A DNA stretch of 64,000 nucleotides, from positions 2,542,001 through 2,606,000 of the forward strand of contig NZ_CP057483.1 in the NCBI RefSeq assembly GCF_013836145.1, given 5' to 3'. Below, in pieces: positions 17,808 to 26,908 of the stretch; positions within the stretch are counted from its first letter, which is position 1, and the number at the start of each line of letters is the position of its first letter. The notes beneath the pieces were generated by a model that was not told the DNA's origin, made no database searches, and saw only the letters and a program-made list of their open reading frames with translations. Both the position numbers and the translations under genes were made by a program. Source of the DNA: Citrobacter sp. RHB25-C09. Lineage in GTDB: Bacteria; Pseudomonadota; Gammaproteobacteria; Enterobacterales; Enterobacteriaceae.

Positions 17808-17835
17808 ACGGTGAGGAAATCCTCACCGTTTTATT
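17808..17835 (+). terminator. Rho-independent terminator after ftnA
   Basis: ACGGTGAGG and CCTCACCGT pair around AAAT and are followed by TTTATT. It overlaps the end of the convergent yecH gene by a couple of bases. Confidence 0.85.
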
Positions 17836-18073
17836 AATGGCGGCAGATCTTGCTCTCGTGAGTGGAGAAGCCGTCATCCTGCGCGATAAACTTCCCTTTC
17901 GCCGCCAGAAAAGCCACCAGCTCTGCTGCCGTCATATCAGACGCCGAACAGGTGTGAAACCGTGCCTGCTCGCCAAACCGCGCTTTAATTGTCGCGACCA
18001 GGCTTTCAGTCGAATATTGCTCGCCTGACTCAATCATCATATTCAACACTTCGTGACCGTGTATCGATTCCAT
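17834..18073 (-). CDS. yecH: DUF2492 family protein YecH
   Basis: A 79-residue cytoplasmic protein of unknown function, close to E. coli YecH. Two histidines near the start (SIHGHEVLNM), CSASDMTA and the ending SKICRH are conserved and suggest a metal site. Two tandem ATG codons follow AGGAGG; the second is better spaced and matches the E. coli start. Confidence 0.9.
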   Translation of the reverse strand: MESIHGHEVLNMMIESGEQYSTESLVATIKARFGEQARFHTCSASDMTAAELVAFLAAKGKFIAQDDGFSTHESKICRH

Positions 18074-18265
18074 CATTCCTCCTCAATAAAGCGCACAGCT
18101 TACGGCGACGCCGCCACTGCTGCTTTGCGCTAACGCAGGTTGCTGATGCTAAAAACTGTAAATATTTCTGAACGGCAATTGTAACGCTGATTTGACGAAA
18201 ATCGCGTTTTGCCTTACCCTGCGCCGCAGATATCTCTATTGTTGACCGGCAGGACAGTGTTAAGC

Positions 18266-19477
18266 GTGAAAAATAGAACTCTGGGAAGTGTTTTTATCGT
18301 AGCAGGCACCACGATTGGCGCAGGTATGTTGGCAATGCCGTTAGCGGCGGCTGGCGTTGGATTTAGCGTAACCCTGACGTTGCTGATTGGGCTGTGGGCC
18401 CTGATGTGTTATACGGCGCTACTGCTGTTGGAGGTTTATCAGCATGTCCCGGCGGATACCGGCCTGGGTACGCTGGCTAAGCGTTATCTTGGCCGCTACG
18501 GTCAGTGGGTTACCGGATTCAGTATGATGTTTCTCATGTATGCCCTGACGGCAGCATACATTAGCGGTGCCGGGGAATTGCTGGCCTCCAGCATCAGTGA
18601 TTGGGTCGGGACAGAAATGACACCGACCGCAGGCGTTCTGCTGTTCACCATTGTTGCCGGTGGCGTCGTTTGCGTCGGAACATCGCTGGTCGATCTGTTC
18701 AATCGTTTTCTTTTCAGCGCCAAAATTATCTTCCTGATCGTGATGCTGGCCCTGCTGATGCCGCATATTCATAGCGTCAATCTCTTAACCCTGCCGCTGG
18801 AACAAGGACTGGCGCTCTCTGCCATTCCGGTCATTTTTACCTCGTTCGGTTTTCACGGAAGCGTCCCCAGCATCGTGAGCTATATGGATGGCAATATTCG
18901 TAAACTGCGCTGGGTATTTATTATCGGTAGCGCGATCCCGTTAGTCGCTTATATCTTCTGGCAACTGGCGACGCTCGGTAGTATCGACTCCACCACCTTT
19001 ATGGGGCTGCTGGCAAACCATGCCGGGCTCAATGGCCTGCTTCAGGCGCTACGAGAAGTCGTCGCATCACCTCATGTTGAACTGGCGGTACATCTTTTTG
19101 CCGACCTTGCGCTGGCGACCTCTTTTCTCGGCGTTGCGCTGGGGTTGTTCGACTATCTTGCCGATCTGTTCCAGCGCCGTAACACGGCTTTTGGTCGTTT
19201 GCAGACCGGAGCGATCACCTTTCTGCCCCCACTGGCCTTTGCCCTTTTCTATCCAAGAGGCTTTGTGATGGCGCTGGGCTATGCCGGTGTCGCGCTGGCG
19301 GTGCTGGCGCTGCTGATCCCGTCTCTGTTGACATGGCGGAGTCGGCAACAGAATCCACAGGCGGGCTATCGAGTTATGGGTGGGACGCCGGCGCTGGTGT
19401 TGGTATTTATGTGCGGGATCGTGGTGATCGGGGTGCAGTTTTTGATTGCTGCCGGACTGCTGCCTGAGGTGGGTTAA
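18266..19477 (+). CDS. tyrP: Tyrosine-specific transporter TyrP
   Basis: TyrP is a proton-coupled tyrosine importer of the hydroxy/aromatic amino acid permease family, with about eleven membrane helices. It starts at a GTG giving VKNRTLGSVFIVAGTT and has 403 residues, the E. coli length; the longer ATG frame upstream has no homology. The GTTIGAGMLAMP loop in helix 1 is typical. In E. coli it is regulated by TyrR; I did not identify TyrR boxes with confidence. It converges on yecA across a BIME. Confidence 0.95.
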   Translation: MKNRTLGSVFIVAGTTIGAGMLAMPLAAAGVGFSVTLTLLIGLWALMCYTALLLLEVYQHVPADTGLGTLAKRYLGRYGQWVTGFSMMFLMYALTAAYISGAGELLASSISDWVGTEMTPTAGVLLFTIVAGGVVCVGTSLVDLFNRFLFSAKIIFLIVMLALLMPHIHSVNLLTLPLEQGLALSAIPVIFTSFGFHGSVPSIVSYMDGNIRKLRWVFIIGSAIPLVAYIFWQLATLGSIDSTTFMGLLANHAGLNGLLQALREVVASPHVELAVHLFADLALATSFLGVALGLFDYLADLFQRRNTAFGRLQTGAITFLPPLAFALFYPRGFVMALGYAGVALAVLALLIPSLLTWRSRQQNPQAGYRVMGGTPALVLVFMCGIVVIGVQFLIAAGLLPEVG

Positions 19478-19482
19478 CGGTT

Positions 19483-19561
19483 TTGCCGGATGGCGCTTCG
19501 CTTATCCGGCTTACAATTCGACAACGCTCTATAGGCCTGATAAGCGAAGCGCCATCAGGCA
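19483..19561. repeat. REP/BIME pair between tyrP and yecA
   Basis: Two inverted REP units: TTGCCGGATGGCGCTTCG to CTTATCCGGCTTAC, then GCCTGATAAGCGAAGCGCC to ATCAGGC. They lie between convergent gene ends, the classic BIME position. Confidence 0.88.
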
Positions 19562-19572
19562 TTACGTCATGC

Positions 19573-20238
19573 TCAGTGCAGACAGCACTGTTTATATTTT
19601 TTACCACTCCCGCACGGACACGGGTCGTTGCGCCCGACCTTAACTTCCGCCTTCACCGGCACCTGAACCGGCGTTTCCTGCGGATGCGCCATCCAGTAAG
19701 CGTGCAGATCCAGCGCAGCAAGGCGAATGGCATCAACGCTCTCCTCAAAGGCTTCCGGCGTGAGTTTCTCCACGACTTCGAAGTTTTCCTCAGTGCCATG
19801 CAGCGCAATAGCATCAAGAGCAGGCTTCAATGAATCCGGTAGTGCAGACCAGTCAGAAAGCGCGACGCCACGCATGTAGCCAAAGCACCACTCTTCGACA
19901 ATCGTTATTTCACTTCCTTCAATCTCCCGCAGCCCAAAAAGCGGTTCAAACTGTTCCGGAAAATCATTCAGACGGTCAGCCGTGTCCGCCATATGCTGGA
20001 ACGCGAGATTCATAAAACGCGTCATCTCTTTTTCTGAGGACCAACGCGGGACATACTGCGCCCCACCCCACACGGCAACCAGCCACTGTTCCGGCTCAAT
20101 TTCACGCGGTGAACTGAGCACTGCTGTCAGCAGCCCATCCAGCTCCGCGACGTCGAGAATGGCGTGTTCCGTGTTGTACCTGGTCAGTACATCGTCCAGC
20201 CACTCCAGCTCGCTTTCGTTTAACGGTCCCGTTTTCAT
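19573..20238 (-). CDS. yecA: UPF0149 family protein YecA with SEC-C zinc motif
   Basis: A 221-residue cytoplasmic protein: an N-terminal UPF0149/YgfB-like domain (about 1-160) and a C-terminal SEC-C metal-binding motif (GRNDPCPCGSGKKYKQCC) like the one at the end of SecA. E. coli YecA (also called AscA) binds metal through this tail and associates with ribosomes or nascent chains. The protein is complete. It lies downstream of, and convergent with, tyrP. Confidence 0.92.
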   Translation of the reverse strand: MKTGPLNESELEWLDDVLTRYNTEHAILDVAELDGLLTAVLSSPREIEPEQWLVAVWGGAQYVPRWSSEKEMTRFMNLAFQHMADTADRLNDFPEQFEPLFGLREIEGSEITIVEEWCFGYMRGVALSDWSALPDSLKPALDAIALHGTEENFEVVEKLTPEAFEESVDAIRLAALDLHAYWMAHPQETPVQVPVKAEVKVGRNDPCPCGSGKKYKQCCLH

Positions 20239-20454
20239 CTTACTTGTCCTCTGTGTATAGTCCTTATCTGTGGCTATCTTACATGGCGAAGGAGGAAACC
20301 GATACTGATTGCGACGGGAAGCGATGCAGGCGTAATTTCAGTATTAATCAATAATGCCGCGACCACCTAGGCAGCTATACGACGCCATCCGTGAAATCTG
20401 GCAGTATGGTGATTCACCATATCCCTATTATGTTAAAGGTTAAAGGACTGCATC

Positions 20455-20796
20455 GTGACGACAATAACAAGGTATGAAATAAATGAAGACTGGGCCCATG
20501 CCGGGATGGTAGAGGCATACTGCGTTGGCAATATCGGACAGCCTATCGAGGCTCAAATCAACGGTGCTATTGATCATCTGAGTGAGAGGCTCAATTCAAT
20601 TGGCCTGACGCTGGAATCAGTCGTAAAGATAGACGCCCTGTTCCGCGATGTGTGGGATATTCCAGTGATGGAGAAAGTCATCAAACAGCGCTTTAACGGT
20701 CACTACCCTGCCAGAAAGTCGATTCAGACGGAATTTGCTCATCGCGGCGGCGCGTCCGGAATGCTTTTTCAGCTTGATGCGATTGCATGCAGGTGA
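20455..20796 (+). CDS. RidA/YjgF/YER057c/UK114 family protein
   Basis: A 113-residue single-domain RidA-superfamily protein. The family hydrolyses reactive enamine/imine intermediates or has diverged roles. Seen: an IEAQINGAIDHLSERLNSIG segment typical of the family helix, VVKIDALFRD, and YPARKSIQTEF with the conserved arginine of the active site. The final acidic residue region reads LFQLDAIA rather than VEIEAIA, so it is not the housekeeping RidA type. E. coli K-12 lacks a gene here. It lies next to the tRNA cluster, convergent with it. Substrate unknown. Confidence 0.8.
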   Translation: MTTITRYEINEDWAHAGMVEAYCVGNIGQPIEAQINGAIDHLSERLNSIGLTLESVVKIDALFRDVWDIPVMEKVIKQRFNGHYPARKSIQTEFAHRGGASGMLFQLDAIACR

Positions 20797-20848
20797 CTGT
20801 TTCGCTTTTACATCGTGTATCAATATTATGAAATAAAGCAATAGACAC

Positions 20849-20872
20849 AAAAAAACCACCCGTAGGTGGTTT
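20849..20872 (-). terminator. Rho-independent terminator of the glyW-cysT-leuZ transcript
   Basis: On the minus strand AAACCACC-TACG-GGTGGTTT is followed by a run of T. It lies about 40 bases past the leuZ 3' end, in the right orientation for the tRNA operon. Confidence 0.85.
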
Positions 20873-20913
20873 CACGACACTGCTTATTGCTTTGATTATT
20901 CTTGTCTTTCCCA

Positions 20914-21000
20914 TGGTACCCGGAGCGGGACTTGAACCCGCACAGCGCGAACGCCGAGGGATTTTAAATCCCTTGTGTCTACCGATTCCACCATCCGGGC
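20914..21000 (-). tRNA. leuZ: tRNA-Leu (anticodon TAA)
   Basis: A class II tRNA of 87 bases including encoded CCA. On the minus strand it starts GCCCGGATGGTGGAATCGG and ends GGGTACCA. The anticodon loop has TTTAAAA giving anticodon TAA, with a long variable arm. Sequence and position match E. coli leuZ, the last gene of the glyW-cysT-leuZ operon. Confidence 0.97.
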
Positions 21001-21012
21001 TCGGGAAGAAAG

Positions 21013-21086
21013 TGGAGGCGCGTTCCGGAGTCGAACCGGACTAGACGGATTTGCAATCCGCTACATAACCGCTTTGCTAACGCGCC
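21013..21086 (-). tRNA. cysT: tRNA-Cys (anticodon GCA)
   Basis: 74 bases with encoded CCA, starting GGCGCGTTAGCAAAGCGG on the minus strand with anticodon GCA in ATTGCAAAT. The D-loop reads TTAGC where E. coli has TTAAC; otherwise it looks identical. It is the middle gene of the tRNA operon. Confidence 0.97.
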
Positions 21087-21135
21087 TTAAATCTCTTTCA
21101 ATGACTCACACCCGCTTTCGCCGATGCTTTAAATT

Positions 21136-21211
<76 letters not shown>

Positions 21212-21361
21212 ATCATCAAGGACGTTGTTAATCACTTGATTTTGCTATCGTCTGGCAAACCGCGCTGCCGTTCGATGCGTTGCATTCTACTTACCTGACG
21301 CAACGAGTCAACGATATTTTTTGCCACTTATGTTTGTTTGCTGAAATTTGCGTCGAAACGA

Positions 21362-21910
21362 TCACTGATCAAGCAAATCACCGCGCGCAGCGTTCAGATA
21401 CTGGAACATAGACCACAGCGTCAGCACCGCAGCGACGAAGAACAGTGCAATACCCGCGTACTCAACCCAAATATTCGGACGCCACAGCAGCCACGCCAGC
21501 GCCACCATTTGTGAGGTGGTTTTCACTTTACCAATCCACGACACCGCCACGCTGCTCCGCTTGCCCAGTTCTGCCATCCATTCGCGCAGTGCGGAAATAA
21601 TAATCTCACGCGCTATCATCGTTGCCGCAGGCAGCGTGACCCACCAGCTGTGATAGTGTTCAGTGACCAGCACCATCGCAATGGCGACCAACACTTTGTC
21701 AGCCACGGGGTCAAGAAATGCGCCAAAGCGGGTGCTCTGGTTCCAGCGACGCGCCAGATAGCCATCAAACCAGTCGGTTATCGCCGCGATACAGAAGATC
21801 AGCGCGGCAACAAAAGGCGACCAGGTAAATGGCAGATAAAACACCACAACAAAGAATGGGATCAGGATGACGCGAAACAGCGTAAGCAACGTTGGAATAT
21901 TAAATTGCAT
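21362..21910 (-). CDS. pgsA: CDP-diacylglycerol-glycerol-3-phosphate 3-phosphatidyltransferase PgsA
   Basis: PgsA makes phosphatidylglycerophosphate from CDP-diacylglycerol and glycerol 3-phosphate, the committed step to phosphatidylglycerol and cardiolipin, in the inner membrane. The CDP-alcohol phosphatidyltransferase signature DG-x2-AR-x8-G-x3-D-x3-D is intact in two parts, DGYLARRWNQS and FGAFLDPVADK. Length is 182 residues, as in E. coli. It follows uvrC after 56 bases and precedes the tRNAs on the same strand. Confidence 0.97.
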   Translation of the reverse strand: MQFNIPTLLTLFRVILIPFFVVVFYLPFTWSPFVAALIFCIAAITDWFDGYLARRWNQSTRFGAFLDPVADKVLVAIAMVLVTEHYHSWWVTLPAATMIAREIIISALREWMAELGKRSSVAVSWIGKVKTTSQMVALAWLLWRPNIWVEYAGIALFFVAAVLTLWSMFQYLNAARGDLLDQ

Positions 21911-21966
21911 AGTGACGGGTAACTATCTGTTGTCAGAGAAATTACCCCTATGTTGCTACAGAGGAG

Positions 21967-23799
21967 TCAATGTTTCAACGAATGGAAGATCTTTTCTGCC
22001 AGTCCTTGCGAAATACCCGGCACTTTTGCAATTTCATCAACGCTTGCGTTACGTAATCCTTGCAATCCACCCATATATTTCAACAGCATTTGCCGACGTT
22101 TAGGCCCGACGCCTTCGATCGTCTCCAGCGTACTGGTGTTTTTTACCTTCGCCCGCTTTTTACGATGCCCGCCAATCGCATGGTCGTGAGACTCATCGCG
22201 GATATGCTGAATCACATGTAGCGCCGGCGAATCCGGCGGCAAACTAAAGCCTTCGCCTTCCGGTTCAAAGAACAGTGTCTCCAGTCCGGCTTTACGATCG
22301 GCACCTTTCGCCACGCCCAACAGCAGAGGCGTGTTTTTATCCCAGGGAACATCCAGTTCAGCGAATACCGCTTTCGCCTGCCCCAGTTGCCCTTTCCCGC
22401 CGTCGATCAGGATCACATCCGGAATTTTATTTTCCTCGATGGCCTTACCATAGCGACGGCGTAAAACCTGATTCATCGCCGCATAGTCATCGCCGGGCGT
22501 AATGCCGGTAATATTGTAGCGACGGTACTCCGCACGCAGGGGTCCATTCGCGTCAAAAACCACGCATGACGCGACTGTCTGTTCTCCCATCGTATGGCTG
22601 ATGTCGAAACATTCCATTCGATTTATCGCAGGGAGCTTCAGTACCGTCGCCAGCGCGGTCAGTCGCTGGGTAATGGTGGACTGTTGGGAAAGTTTGGTTG
22701 TCAGCGCCGTCGCCGCATTGGTACGCGCCAGTTTCAGGTAGCGCGCGCGGTCGCCGCGCGGTTTGGTCTGCACGTTGATACGCCGCCCCGCCAGTTCGCT
22801 CAGAGAATCTGCCAGCAGCGTTTTATCGCTCAGATTAAAGTCGAGCAGAATTTCGCCCGGCAGGGTACGCATCTGGCTACCCTGAAGGTAAAACTGTCCG
22901 ACGAAAGTTTCAACAACCTCTCCCAGTTCAGTGCCACCCGGTACTTTAGGGAAATAGCTACGGCTCCCCAACACTTTACCCTGACGAATAAAGAGAACGT
23001 GAACACAGGCCATTCCGGCATCGAAAGAGACGCCGATAACGTCAAGATCGTCGCCCGTATTGGAAACGAACTGTTTTTCGGTCACGCGGCGTACGGCCTG
23101 TATTTGATCGCGGATACGGGCGGCTTCTTCAAACGCCAGGTTCTGACTGGCCTTTTCCATCCGCGCGATCAGCTGGGTTAACACCTGATCATCTTTCCCG
23201 GCCAGGAACAGCCGAACGTATTCCACCTGCTGCGCGTACTCTTCCTCGCTGACCAGTCCTTCGACACATGGCCCAAGACAACGGCCAATCTGATACTGCA
23301 AGCAAGGACGCGAGCGGTTGCGATAGACGCTGTTTTCGCACTGGCGGATCGGGAAAATTTTCTGTAACAGCGCCAGCGTTTCGCGCACAGCGTAGCCGTT
23401 CGGGAAGGGGCCAAAATATTCCCCTTTCGCATGCTTCGCGCCGCGATGCATCGCCAGGCGAGGATGCGTATCACCGCTCAGGAAAATAAAAGGATAGGAT
23501 TTATCATCGCGTAACAGCACGTTATAACGCGGCTGGTACAACTTGATGTAATTATGTTCGAGCAGTAACGCTTCCGTCTCGGTATGCGTTACTGTGACAT
23601 CGATATGCTGAATAAGGGCAACCAGCGCTTCTGTTTTACGAGAAGCCAGGTTGCTGCGGAAGTAGCTGGAAAGCCGTTTTTTCAGGTCTTTCGCTTTCCC
23701 CACATAAATGACCGTACCACCGGCATCGTACATACGATAAACGCCGGGTTGGCTGGTAACGGTTTTTAAGAACGCTTTCGCATCAAACTGAACACTCAC
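21967..23799 (-). CDS. uvrC: Excinuclease ABC subunit UvrC
   Basis: UvrC makes both incisions during nucleotide excision repair with UvrAB. Domain order: N-terminal GIY-YIG nuclease (PGVYRMYDAGGTVIYVGKAK), a cysteine cluster (RPCLQYQIGRCLGPC), a UvrB-binding UVR motif (about 205-240), the RNase H-like 5' nuclease with CFDISHTMGEQTVAS and ILIDGGKGQL, and tandem helix-hairpin-helix motifs at the C-terminus (TLETIEGVGPKRRQMLL). The start is a GTG overlapping the uvrY stop by four bases, giving 610 residues as in E. coli. Confidence 0.97.
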   Translation of the reverse strand: MSVQFDAKAFLKTVTSQPGVYRMYDAGGTVIYVGKAKDLKKRLSSYFRSNLASRKTEALVALIQHIDVTVTHTETEALLLEHNYIKLYQPRYNVLLRDDKSYPFIFLSGDTHPRLAMHRGAKHAKGEYFGPFPNGYAVRETLALLQKIFPIRQCENSVYRNRSRPCLQYQIGRCLGPCVEGLVSEEEYAQQVEYVRLFLAGKDDQVLTQLIARMEKASQNLAFEEAARIRDQIQAVRRVTEKQFVSNTGDDLDVIGVSFDAGMACVHVLFIRQGKVLGSRSYFPKVPGGTELGEVVETFVGQFYLQGSQMRTLPGEILLDFNLSDKTLLADSLSELAGRRINVQTKPRGDRARYLKLARTNAATALTTKLSQQSTITQRLTALATVLKLPAINRMECFDISHTMGEQTVASCVVFDANGPLRAEYRRYNITGITPGDDYAAMNQVLRRRYGKAIEENKIPDVILIDGGKGQLGQAKAVFAELDVPWDKNTPLLLGVAKGADRKAGLETLFFEPEGEGFSLPPDSPALHVIQHIRDESHDHAIGGHRKKRAKVKNTSTLETIEGVGPKRRQMLLKYMGGLQGLRNASVDEIAKVPGISQGLAEKIFHSLKH

Positions 23800-24452
23800 T
23801 GGCTTGTTAACGACTCCGCATTACACAGGCCATGGCGAATTGCCAGGTGCGTCAGCTCAACATCACCATGAATGTTTAATTTACTGAACATACGATAGCG
23901 ATAGCTGTTCACCGTTTTAGGACTGAGATTCAGCTGTTCCGAAATCTCATTAACCTTCTGACCTTTAGTGATCATCAGCATAATCTGCAATTCACGTTCA
24001 GACAAACTGGCAAACGGGGTTTCCGTTTTTTCAGGCTCGATCTGGCTCAGCGCCATTTGCTGCGCAATGTCTGATGCAATGTATCGCTGCCCGGAGTATA
24101 CCGAGCGAATTGCACTCACCACTTCCTGAGGTGCAGCACCCTTGCTCAGGTACCCTGCTGCACCGGCCTGCATAACTTTTGCAGGTAACGGGTTTTCCGT
24201 ATGGACGGTTAACATAATCACTTTAATATCGGCAGACGAACGCGCAATTTTACGCGTTGCTTCAAGGCCACCAATACCTGGCATGTTCATGTCCATCAAT
24301 ACGACATCGACGGCGTTGGCGCGACACCACTTAACGGCATCTTCACCACAACTTGCTTCACCGACAACTTTAATACCCTTTACATCTTCCAGAATGCGTC
24401 GTATCCCTGCGCGCACCAGTTCGTGGTCATCAACAAGAAGGACGTTGATCAA
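23796..24452 (-). CDS. uvrY: Response regulator UvrY (partner of BarA)
   Basis: UvrY (SirA in Salmonella) is the NarL/FixJ-type response regulator of the BarA-UvrY system, which switches on the CsrB/CsrC small RNAs and so relieves CsrA control of metabolism, biofilm and motility. The receiver domain has the acidic pair DD8-9, phospho-acceptor Asp54 (VLMDMNMPG) and Lys105 region (LSKGAAP). A LuxR-type helix-turn-helix follows at about 145-210 (LSERELQIMLMITKGQKV). It is translationally coupled to uvrC. Confidence 0.97.
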   Translation of the reverse strand: MINVLLVDDHELVRAGIRRILEDVKGIKVVGEASCGEDAVKWCRANAVDVVLMDMNMPGIGGLEATRKIARSSADIKVIMLTVHTENPLPAKVMQAGAAGYLSKGAAPQEVVSAIRSVYSGQRYIASDIAQQMALSQIEPEKTETPFASLSERELQIMLMITKGQKVNEISEQLNLSPKTVNSYRYRMFSKLNIHGDVELTHLAIRHGLCNAESLTSQ

Positions 24453-24914
24453 AGGAATATCTCCAGAATAGGGATAACGCTACTGATAGTTCATCATGAC
24501 TATATTAGCGGGTTTTATCTCAACTTTGAAACGCAAAAAACGTCCGGCAACCGATTTTGCTCTCGTTTTTGGAAATCAAACGATACGGCTTGTGGAAAGC
24601 GGCACGACAAACTGGTTGTTACATCAACAAATATTCTGCTCAGGCGTTTCAGAAAAGTGACAAAAAATCACAGTCTGCCACTTAATCGCTAAATAAACGC
24701 GCAGGTTTGTAACAACTATTAACGATACAAATACCTGGCACAAACAATAAATGGGGAAAATATATGCACTTGCAAATTGCCTTTTAATTTAATAGTTAGC
24801 CACCGGTTTCGATCAAAAAACAACCACTGCTATTTTTCGCTTAGCTTATGGTATACTCCGCGACCTTAACATTAACCTTCGCACAATTTTACTGTTACAG
24901 ATCGAGGAAAATAA
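24453..24914. promoter_or_regulatory. Divergent uvrY-yecF gap
   Basis: This 462-base stretch has no gene I can support. It carries the promoters of uvrY and yecF. A good -10 hexamer TATACT sits in TTATGGTATACTCCGCG about 60 bases before yecF, and GAGGAAAATAA precedes its ATG. A LexA or CsrA site was not evident. Confidence 0.5.
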
Positions 24915-25139
24915 ATGAGTACGCCTGATTTTTCCACAGCCGAGAATAATCAAGAACTGGCTAATGAAGTCACCTGCCTTAAGGCGCTGTTAACGCTGAT
25001 GCTCCAGGCCATGGGCCAGGCCGATGCGGGCCGTGTGATTCTTAAGATGGAAAAACAGATCGCGTTAGTCGAAGACGAAACGCAGGCTGCAGTATTTTCC
25101 AGTACCGTTAAGCAGATTAAACAAGCTTACCGTCAGTAA
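24915..25139 (+). CDS. yecF: DUF2594 family protein YecF
   Basis: A 74-residue cytoplasmic protein of unknown function, almost identical to E. coli YecF (MSTPDFSTAENNQELANEV ... KQIKQAYRQ). It is mainly helical and has one cysteine. It lies between uvrY and sdiA as in E. coli and is followed by a strong hairpin. Confidence 0.93.
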   Translation: MSTPDFSTAENNQELANEVTCLKALLTLMLQAMGQADAGRVILKMEKQIALVEDETQAAVFSSTVKQIKQAYRQ

Positions 25140-25141
25140 AG

Positions 25142-25178
25142 AAAAACCGGCTGAGAGCACTGCTTTCAGCCGGTTTAT
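25142..25178. terminator. Bidirectional terminator between yecF and sdiA
   Basis: CCGGCTGA and TCAGCCGG form a perfect 8-base stem around GAGCACTGCTT. AAAAA lies on the left and TTTAT on the right, so it can end both the yecF (plus) and sdiA (minus) transcripts; the minus-strand T-run is stronger. Confidence 0.85.
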
Positions 25179-25205
25179 CGTCTGGCACGCAGAACGTTCA
25201 ACATT

Positions 25206-25928
25206 TCAAATCAGGCCGGTGGCTGCCGCATAACAGGCAATTTGTGTTTTGTTCGGCGCGTTGAACTTCTTCTGCATATTCTTCTGATGAAAATTGACGG
25301 TATTTTCTGAAATTGAAAGAATTATCGCAATTTCTGACGACGTCTTCCCTTCCGCTGTCCATTTCAGTATTTCTTTTTCTCGTTTGCTAAAGCGCATCTC
25401 CGGCGCCATTACCATTTCGTCTTCCAGTCGGGAGAGCACCGTTAAGCTCTCGCGAACCAGTAATTGCATTTTCAACTCAACGACTTCATTGGTGAAGGGT
25501 GAATTAATCATGCTGGAACGTGAAACAGAGAGGAACCCCAACGCCCGGTTTGGCAACATTAAACACTGGGTTATTCCTTTGCGTAAACCGTGTGAACGTG
25601 CAGCCTCCCACATTGTTTCCGCTTCGCTGAATAACGCCTCGTTCCACGGAAGATGTCCCTGAATAAAATTTTCCGGCTTCAGGACGGGATCAATAGCGAA
25701 AAAATTTTCTGCCTGATATTGCGCTACCCACGCTTGCGGATAAGTCGTATGCACAGAAATTTTAGGTCGGGTAAACGGAACGGGATGTCTGACGCAGAGT
25801 GCATAATAATCAAACCCTAGCAATTGAGTCTGGTTCTGTAATTCTGTGTAGACATCTTCAGTCGCCGCCATTTCCTGAAAACGTCGCAGTGTGGCGCGTC
25901 GCCAGGTGAAAAAATCAGTTTCCTGCAT
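25206..25928 (-). CDS. sdiA: LuxR-type quorum-sensing regulator SdiA
   Basis: SdiA is an orphan LuxR homologue that senses acyl-homoserine lactones from other species; no luxI synthase is nearby. The N-terminal autoinducer domain (about 10-165) shows the conserved W and Y/D residues of the ligand pocket (YPQAWVAQYQAENFFAIDPV). The C-terminal helix-turn-helix (about 175-238) has FSKREKEILKWTAEGKTSSEIA and ISENTVNFHQKNM. Length is 240 residues, as in E. coli. Confidence 0.95.
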   Translation of the reverse strand: MQETDFFTWRRATLRRFQEMAATEDVYTELQNQTQLLGFDYYALCVRHPVPFTRPKISVHTTYPQAWVAQYQAENFFAIDPVLKPENFIQGHLPWNEALFSEAETMWEAARSHGLRKGITQCLMLPNRALGFLSVSRSSMINSPFTNEVVELKMQLLVRESLTVLSRLEDEMVMAPEMRFSKREKEILKWTAEGKTSSEIAIILSISENTVNFHQKNMQKKFNAPNKTQIACYAAATGLI

Positions 25929-26155
25929 ACTTAGTCATCGCGCCTTGAGAGTGAGAATCATTCGATGTGATAATTAACCTAACACATAACCCTATGGTAT
26001 ATGTAGAAAATATCGGTCAAGGCGGGAATTACTTGAGGACTGTTTTTTAAAATGCGGCAAAGAGAGAATTATTAGCGATAGTTATGCGACGCGATAGCAA
26101 TATTTATGCTTTAGCTCGCCCGATGTCATTACCCCGGGCGAGCCAGAAAACCCCA

Positions 26156-26908
26156 TTACTGAACGAGAAACTTCTCCAGAAATTGACGCGTTCGGGGTTG
26201 TTGAGGATGCGTAAATAAATCTTTGGCCGCCCCTTGTTCTACTATCCGCCCCTGGTCCATAAATATCGCCCTGTCAGCAACATCACGGGCGAAGCTCATC
26301 TCATGGGTCACAATGACCATGGTGCGCTTTTCCTGCGCCAGTTGGCGGATCGTATTGAGCACCTCCCCTACCAGCTCAGGGTCGAGTGCAGAGGTCGGCT
26401 CATCAAACAAAATCACATCCGGACGCATTGCCAGCGCGCGCGCGATGGCGACACGCTGCTGCTGTCCTCCCGATAAGCGCCGTGGATAGCTGGTTTCTTT
26501 GCCTGCCAGCCCCACTTTAGCCAACAGTTCCCGCGCCAGCGCCGTCACCTCGTCTTTTGATTCGCCCTTCACGATAACGGGACCTTCAATGATATTTTCC
26601 AGCACCGTGCGGTGCGGGAAGAGATTGAAGTTCTGAAACACAAAACCGACATGCTGACGCAATTGCCGAATCAACGCTTTCTGCTTGCTTAATGAGTGGG
26701 CGGTATCAATGGTGATATCCCCCACTCTGATCGTCCCGTTTTCCGGCTGTTCCAGCAGATTAATACTGCGCAGAAGCGTGGTTTTACCCGAACCGCTGGG
26801 TCCGATAATGGCCACCACTTCCCCGGTACTGACTTCCAGATCGATACCGTGCAATACCGTCTGCCCATGGAATTTTTTAACCAGGTTTTTGACTTCGATC
26901 GCGCTCAT
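26156..26908 (-). CDS. tcyN: L-cystine ABC transporter ATPase TcyN (YecC)
   Basis: This ATPase subunit belongs to the polar amino acid type ABC importer TcyJLN for cystine and related compounds. Walker A GPSGSGKTT, signature LSGGQQQRVAIARAL, Walker B VILFDEPTSALDPE and the His switch (IVTHEM) are all present in 250 residues. Its start overlaps the tcyL stop by four bases. It ends the fliA-region cystine operon tcyJ-dcyD-tcyL-tcyN. Confidence 0.96.
   Translation of the reverse strand: MSAIEVKNLVKKFHGQTVLHGIDLEVSTGEVVAIIGPSGSGKTTLLRSINLLEQPENGTIRVGDITIDTAHSLSKQKALIRQLRQHVGFVFQNFNLFPHRTVLENIIEGPVIVKGESKDEVTALARELLAKVGLAGKETSYPRRLSGGQQQRVAIARALAMRPDVILFDEPTSALDPELVGEVLNTIRQLAQEKRTMVIVTHEMSFARDVADRAIFMDQGRIVEQGAAKDLFTHPQQPRTRQFLEKFLVQ

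Noticed and set aside
20797..20913. Attachment-site duplication from an element integrated at leuZ
   Set aside because: I looked for a copy of the tRNA 3' end on the far side of the RidA gene and found none; there is no integrase gene.
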